Below, in pieces: positions 59,204-64,000 of a stretch of DNA of 64,000 nucleotides. The translations under genes were made by a program, and so were the position numbers. Source of the DNA: Rheum nobile (taxonomy: Eukaryota > Streptophyta > Magnoliopsida > Caryophyllales > Polygonaceae). Below the pieces are notes generated by a model. The model was not told the DNA's origin and did not search any database. It saw only the letters and a list, made by a program, of their open reading frames with translations. The stretch is taken from assembly GCA_027886185.1 (NCBI GenBank), contig WOAB01000056.1, forward strand, positions 13,082,001 through 13,146,000, given 5' to 3'. Numbering within the stretch: the stretch's first letter is position 1; every line of letters starts with the position of its first letter.

Positions 59204-61386
59204 TTAGTTCTTGCGAACCCAGACAAGCTTATACTTTCTGGGTGTGGGAGCAACGTATTTAATTTTTGGAGGTTCAACATTCATTTTCTCCCTCGCAGTA
59301 CGAGCAATCTCCTCATTGTGTTGCTTCAGAAGGCATTCTTGTTTGTAGTGACCAGAATGCCCGCAATACCAACAAATCTTGTGGCACTTTAGATCGACAT
59401 ATTTGCTCTTTCCAGGCCAAATTGTTTTGTTAGCAGTCCTAGAATGAAAATCAATATTATTGGACTTACTGTTTTGGGATTGCTTCAACCAAATGGCATG
59501 TGCTTTCTGTCCATGATACCAAGCCTTGTTCTCCTCAGTCGAGTTTGAACAGTTTTTGCTATTGTTCCCTCTGGAGGAACTTTTCCCTTTTTCTTGTTCA
59601 GACTATTTTCCTTCGACTTTAGAGCCCTTGAACTTGGTTTCATCAACAGGAAGCTTGGGTTGATAGCCAATTCCAAAGCGAGGTACTTCCTTTGATTCGG
59701 GCTTCTTTTCATTCTTGGCTGCAACAAAGACAATGCCTTTTGGCTTGTCCTTCTGTTCCTCACTGAGTTTAGTCAAATCACTAGACAATTTTGCATTTCC
59801 AAGTTTTAACATTAAAGACTCGGACTCAAGTGAGGTGACAGAGGACTAGAGACATAATCTTCTCAGTGAGTTTAGGACACTCAGCGCAGGGACTTGAAGG
59901 AGAAGATGAACCTTTCTCAAGCTTGAGCACTTTGTCTGCCCAACCCTGATTTTCTTCGATCAAACTTGAGATCGATTCATCCTTTTTCCTCAATTTGCTC
60001 ACTGAAAAGACTATTCTCATGAACAAGTTTCTTAATAAAAGATATCAAGCTTTCTTTGGATTTATTTTTCAAGCTTGATATGAGATCAGATTCGGTTACC
60101 TCATCCTTGAGTAGATCACCCTTTGATTCATTGATGTATGCAATGGCCATCAAACAAACATCCCTGGAATGTGACGATTCTTCATCGTCTGAGTCTGAAT
60201 CACCCCAAGTTGCGATCATTGCTTGCTTCCCTTCATGAGCTGGAGGAATTCCTGCCTTTTTCTTGAAACAGTTTCTAGCAAGATGTCCCTTGTTTTGACA
60301 GTGGTGACAAACGACATCTTTCAAGTCTCTGTTCCCTTCAGAGGAACTCAACGGGTCCTTATTCCGAGACCATATCTTTCTCATGGCCCTGGTAATGAGA
60401 GCAACATATTCATCACCATCTTCATCTTCATCTTCAACTTGGGATAAGTCGAATGCACGTTCCACCTTCAAGTCAATGCTCTTTGCCTTCTCCTCTCCCT
60501 TCTTGTTCAACTTGTGATTATAGACGGAGGCGTTGCTTTCCAGCTTAGCAACCACCTCTTCCATGGTGAGAGTCGTTACGTCCGTCTGAGAGTAGAGAGC
60601 GAGAGCAATAGCATCCCACTGAGAGTTGAGACATTGCATGAAGTGATGAGTAAGCTTCCAGTCAGGCATCTTGATGTGATTCGAGCCCACCTGGGTTCGC
60701 CTTCCCATGGTCTGCCTCGTTCGGCGTTCTGACCCAGCGGCCCAGCCCACGGTCTGCCTCGATCGGCGATCTGACCGTTGGCGCCCTGATTACAGAGCAG
60801 GGCTGCAGCCCCTACACCCCAACCTGGAGGGAGGCTTACGCCTGTTAATCCCCCAGGATGTTGGAGGGGGAAATCGAACCCCCGACCCTTTGATATGCGG
60901 GCAGTGGAATACCCATCATATCACCAATTGGGCTGCAGCTCAATTGGTGATATGATGGGTATTCCACTGCCCTCATATCAAAGGGTCGGGGGTTCGATTC
61001 CCCCCTCCAATATCCTGGGGGATTAACAGGCGCAAGCCTCCCTCCAGGTTGGGGTGCAGGGGCTGCAGCCCTGTTCTGTGATCAGGGTGCCAGCGGTCAG
61101 ATCGCCGATCGAGGCAGACCGTGGGCTGGGCCGCTGGGTCAGACCGCCGATCGAGGCAGACCATGGGAAGGCGGACCCAGGTGGGCTACAGCCCCTGCAC
61201 CCCAACCTGGAGGGAGGCTTGCGCCTGTTAATCCCCCAGGATGTTGGAGGGGGGAATCGAACCACCGACCCTTTGATATGAGGGCAGTGGAATACCCATC
61301 ATATCACCCCACCAGTCATATTCTCTTGCCTTCAGAATTGGTGGCTTCCAGAATGAATCTCCAATGGCATTGCTTGACGACGACAT
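59204..61386 (-). pseudogene. Sirevirus gag, broken and internally replaced
   Basis: The start ATG at 61386 gives MSSSSNAIGDSFWKPPILKA then REYDWW at 61310, where a palindromic insertion begins. Gag resumes at about 60684 with IKMPDWKLTHHFMQCLNSQW and MEEVVAKLESNAS (UBN2-type), a first CCHC knuckle CHHCQNKGHLARNC, a coiled-coil zone (60130-59826, frameshifted near 60020), and a second CCHC CWYCGHSGHYKQEC at 59400-59340. About 120-140 residues between the two halves are missing, so this is replacement rather than simple insertion. Two knuckles and a coiled coil fit Sirevirus Gag. A TAG near 59600 and frame changes make it non-functional. Confidence 0.75.
60685..61308. repeat. 251-bp-arm palindrome of a tRNA-like unit plus a third partial copy
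   Basis: The left arm 60685-60935 and right arm 60936-61186 are near-perfect inverse copies meeting without spacer at CTGCAG (60933-60938). Positions 61187-61308 repeat the left-arm orientation from TACAGCCCCTGCACCCC to CATATCACC. In the right arm GCAGCTCAATTGGT (60935-60948) fits a Pol III A box and GGTTCGATTCC (60991-61001) a B box, with a GGGGG/CCCCC stem as in a tRNA T-arm. Other words recur as well (GATCGAGGCAGACC). This looks like a SINE or tRNA-derived unit joined head to head. It breaks the gag. Confidence 0.85.
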
Positions 61387-61427
61387 ATTTCTTGCAAATT
61401 CTGTAACGAAGACAATCTAGAGCACCA

Positions 61428-61440
61428 GGCTCTGATACCA
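61428..61440 (-). promoter_or_regulatory. Primer-binding site for initiator tRNA-Met
   Basis: TGGTATCAGAGCC on the minus strand lies two bases inside the 5' LTR and is the usual copia primer site. Confidence 0.9.
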
Positions 61441-61442
61441 AT

Positions 61443-62349
61443 TGTTGGATCATTAGAGTTACGTCTGAGGGAACAAAAGTTTTGTTCCCACAGAAGGCAC
61501 AACGGAATAATATAGCAAGAAAGATAACGAACAAACTCACGATGTATAATGGAAACCCCAATTAGCAAAACTAGCTAATCAAAGAAAAATCACTACCTTT
61601 AAGCTTCCGCTTGAGAGGATTTTAAAGCGTCTACTTGTCTTATTAATTTCTTGTTCGATTACACTTGTATCCTGGACTTCAACACCTAGGAATCCACCTA
61701 AGTTTGAATCTCTTCTACAACGATGAATTCGAACTCAACTCTCAAAGACTCACAGTCGCTTCACTCTCTTTCTTTTCCTTTCTTTCTTTTCGTCGTTCGA
61801 AGTCGTACCTAGAAATGAATCCACACTTCTCTTAAATACAACTCGGCTAAACCCTAATCATAACAAGATAAGATTTTTCCAAATAAGATTACAAGAAGAT
61901 ATGATTTTGTTTGAAGAATAATATCCCAACCGTCTATATTAATTAAGGAAGCAGTTCCTTAATTAATATAATCGGAAGAGATATAATTCTTCTCTCTCCA
62001 ATTATCTTATCTTAGGAAAGATTTCCTAAGATAAAACAATCGGGCTTTCTCTCTCCATATCTTCTCAATCGGCTTAATCCTTGCAGCCGAAGTCTTCAAT
62101 CCTTGACCGCGTGAGCTTCTTTGAATTGTTTCCATAATCGTCATGCTGGATTTCTTCCTTCCATTCGCAGCTTTGATCTTGTTGGTCACTGTTGTTCCTT
62201 GAGAGGTAACAAAGCACATGAACAGAGCTTTGTTCCCTCTGTGATCCTTTGCTGCAATGGTTCCCTGAGATAACAGTCTTTGTTCCTGAAACACTTAGTA
62301 CCTAGATTAGTTGAATGTTTGTTACCATCAAAACCAAAGGAATTCAACA
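61443..62349 (-). repeat. Copia 5' LTR (right)
   Basis: It is 907 bp and pairs with 47907-48813. It starts TGTTGGATCATTAG and ends GGAATTCAACA in plus orientation. Confidence 0.92.
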
Positions 62350-62478
62350 GCTTTAATTAGTACTACCGTTTTACTCTAAGAGGCTGTTTCACCAAAATAA
62401 AATTCTATACTATTATAATATAAATTAGGGACTACACTTGATTTTTCCAATTTACAATTATAAGTCATCCCCATATAC

Positions 62479-62720
62479 AGGGGCAGATCTAGGGGGCTTG
62501 AAGGGGCGACAACCCCCGCTTCCCCCCGACGAACCCCTTAGAATATGTTGAATATTTGGTTTAAGCCCCCTTTAAATTTTCAATTTTCATTCTGTATACA
62601 TAGAATGATAAGTAAATCACAATAAAAATATATTGGCCTAGTGGTTTTTGTCTTGGTACTTGTGTAAGAAAAGCAAGAGGTCATGGTTCAAATCTTCAAT
62701 CCCCCAACTCTTCTTTTTTT
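62479..62720. mobile_element. hAT-like terminus followed by a tRNA-like unit
   Basis: CAGGGGCAGATCTAGGGGGC at 62479 matches the CAGGGGCGGA termini seen at 563 and 24728. Further on, GGCCTAGTGG (62634) and GGTTCAAATCTTC (62684) resemble weak Pol III A and B boxes. No second hAT end was found. The AT-rich sequence from 62720 to 63150 shows nothing further. Confidence 0.4.
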
Positions 62721-63555
62721 TTCCTATTTTTGTTAAAACATTGTATCTTCATATCATTATTAAAATCTTTTAGCTTATTAAACATGTTTATTTCTCTTTT
62801 ATTTTTTGTTTTTTCTTTCATGTTTTATTTTTTTATTAAAAACAAATTAAAAATCTTACATTAATAAAAAATAATTTTTAAAATGCGAAAAGATAGAATA
62901 TGTATTATATGAATTGGACAAATTTTAAGAGGTGAATGTCATACTTTTTATAGTTTTAAAATATTAATATAAATATCGATTCATTAAACGCAAAAAAATC
63001 TTGAAGGAAAATCGCTCTCCCTTCCATAAATTTCATATATATGGGGTACAAGCCACCATCAATTCTTCCATGTAGGAAGCCTACAAAACCTAATATGTAG
63101 ACTAACGGCTACTAATATACTACTGATTACTACCCAGCTAGCTATAAACTGAAAAGCTAATACAAGCACACATAAAACGAAATCGAAAAATTGGAGTTAT
63201 TAATTATCTGGTTTTGATATTTGTTTATATTTTTCTGTACTGAATTGCGAGTGAAGAGAAGAAAGTGAAAAATATCGCGATGTCGACTACGAAAACAAGA
63301 GCTTTTGATAGCTTTTTTTAGCTTAGTCGGCAGAATCTTATTTCGGGTCGTTGGACCCATATCCTATTCATCAAAACGATGCGTAAAAGCAAGCAGGTGG
63401 AAATGGCCAATGGGATCAAATATATCAGAAAGTGTATGGATGTTTAGGTACGTCGACGAAAGCAAGATAATTAAAGAAAAGCTCCCCAGGATAAGCTCAG
63501 TATTGCCCATGCAGACGCAGTGATATATGAGTCATCAAATGCATGCCTTCTAACT

Positions 63556-63765
63556 CTATAAATATGTGAATTTAATTATATCTTCATAATTAAGCCACCA
63601 TCTCAGATTGATCACTCTCCTGATCTCAACTCAACTCTTGATCGTCAGAAGCCATGAAGAACAGTGCACCGGCATGCAGGAGATTACTGCTCCTTCCTGG
63701 GCCTTCCTCATCTTCGTCTGCATCAGCCCAGCAGCACACAATCTTGCATTCTTCACATAAGCACC
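63556..63765 (+). CDS. Possible start of a host gene (promoter and first exon), cut by the window end
   Basis: A TATA box (CTATAAATA, 63556-63564) lies 90 bp upstream of ATG 63654 (CAGAAGCCATGAAG). The first exon runs about 37 codons (MKNSAPACRR, then Leu-rich, then Ser/Gln-rich) to the strong donor CACC|GTAAGT at 63766. Downstream 230 bp is AT-rich as in an intron. In a second frame an ATG at 63676 gives MQEITAPSWAFLIFVCIS, which looks like a signal peptide but stops after 25 codons. I do not recognise the protein, and it could be a fragment. The TATA box and splice site are real as sequence; that it is a gene is inference. Confidence 0.35.
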
Positions 63766-64000
63766 GTAAGTACTTACACATTCATTTATGTATTACCTGA
63801 TCGAGTTATTTTAGTTTTAATTTGGATTGGAACTTAGAGACTCCTTAACTTTAAATTTAATCAATAAGTTTTTGAGTTAATTCTATAATTTTAACACTTT
63901 AAAATTTTGAATTCTAAAAGATTAATTTGAGAGTCTTAAATTCAGGCTATATATGAAGGCAAGTTATATAATTTGGAGTTTGGTCACAAATTTATAACTT

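Larger units (their letters stand above)
47907..62349 (-). mobile_element. Sirevirus-type Ty1/copia element with nested insertions
   Basis: Two 907-bp LTRs (47907-48813, 61443-62349) start TGTTGGAT and end ATTCAACA. The primer-binding site TGGTATCAGAGCC (initiator tRNA-Met) lies two bases inside the right LTR on the minus strand, so transcription ran leftward. Inside are a gag with two CCHC knuckles, a trace of the protease/pre-integrase region, an env-like ORF at the 3' end and a G-rich tract next to the left LTR. RT, RNase H and integrase were not found. The flanking bases GATTT and GCTTT may be a mutated 5-bp TSD. A long gag plus a 3' env-like ORF is the Sirevirus (Maximus/SIRE) layout. 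After subtracting the nested elements it is about 6.7 kb. Confidence 0.88.

Noticed and set aside
60930..61010. True tRNA gene
   Set aside because: A and B boxes are present but the acceptor and anticodon stems do not form and the copies are palindromic; SINE-like is more likely.
60707..61281. Overlapping ORFs with repeated DRRSD and NLEGGLRLLIP text on both strands
   Set aside because: They arise because the palindromic unit is open in several frames; both strands give the same peptide. No conserved domain.

Overview
This is a repeat-dominated stretch of a flowering-plant nuclear genome, most likely a eudicot. The evidence is the nested plant LTR retrotransposons (an Athila/Tat-type Ty3 element primed by tRNA-Asp and a Sirevirus-type Ty1/copia element primed by initiator tRNA-Met), MULE, PIF/Harbinger, CACTA and hAT DNA transposons, plant-only domains (plant mobile domain, Agenet) and a telo-box/site II promoter. 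Almost nothing looks like a working host gene. The exceptions are a decayed ribosomal-L1-domain gene pair near 4-5.8 kb and a possible gene start at 63.55-63.77 kb. All identities come from motif recognition by eye; no database search was run.

Layout. 0-4 kb: AT-rich intergenic DNA with small duplications and an hAT-like end. 4-5.8 kb (minus): tandem pseudogenes of an RSL1D1/ribosomal-L1-domain protein; the 3' copy is truncated but keeps its promoter, and the 5' copy is joined just upstream of its ATG to a Ty3/gypsy integrase remnant (5.8-6.9 kb, minus). 6.9-11.6 kb (plus): a 5'-truncated Athila-like element with protease scrap, env-like ORF, PPT and 3' LTR but no RT or integrase. 11.8-14.6 kb (plus): a broken MULE transposase followed by an OTU-protease exon pair whose catalytic Cys is Tyr. 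14.9-17.2 kb (minus): a broken plant-mobile-domain gene, then arrays of an ACGTAACGT near-palindrome. 18.4-30 kb: AT-rich DNA with a CACTA end, four hAT-type MITEs (three with sharp 8-bp TSDs, one more nested in an LTR remnant), a 615-bp foldback element and short repeat arrays.

30,155-41,340 is a single 11.2-kb PIF/Harbinger-type element (TIR GGGCCCGTTCGGTAA, TSD TAA). Its left third holds the expected Myb/SANT-like ORF and DDE transposase, both decayed. The rest carries opposite-strand cargo: two tandem Agenet-domain genes, a SANT-like remnant and a coiled-coil protein with a C-terminal membrane anchor. 42.0-45.3 kb is a 5'-truncated L1-type LINE split by an hAT MITE. 46.1-47.1 kb is a GAATATC-rich repeat.

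47,907-62,349 is a Sirevirus-type copia element (907-bp LTRs, minus strand) with gag pieces and an env-like ORF but no recognisable RT. Its env-like ORF is split by a complete 7,132-bp Athila-type element (50,163-57,294, TSD GTCCA) with an open gag-protease ORF but no RT or integrase. Its gag is replaced in the middle by a 251-bp-arm palindrome built from a tRNA-like (Pol III A/B box) unit. A recurrent feature is that several unrelated elements each carry their own short GC-rich near-palindromic phrase repeated every 21-26 bp.
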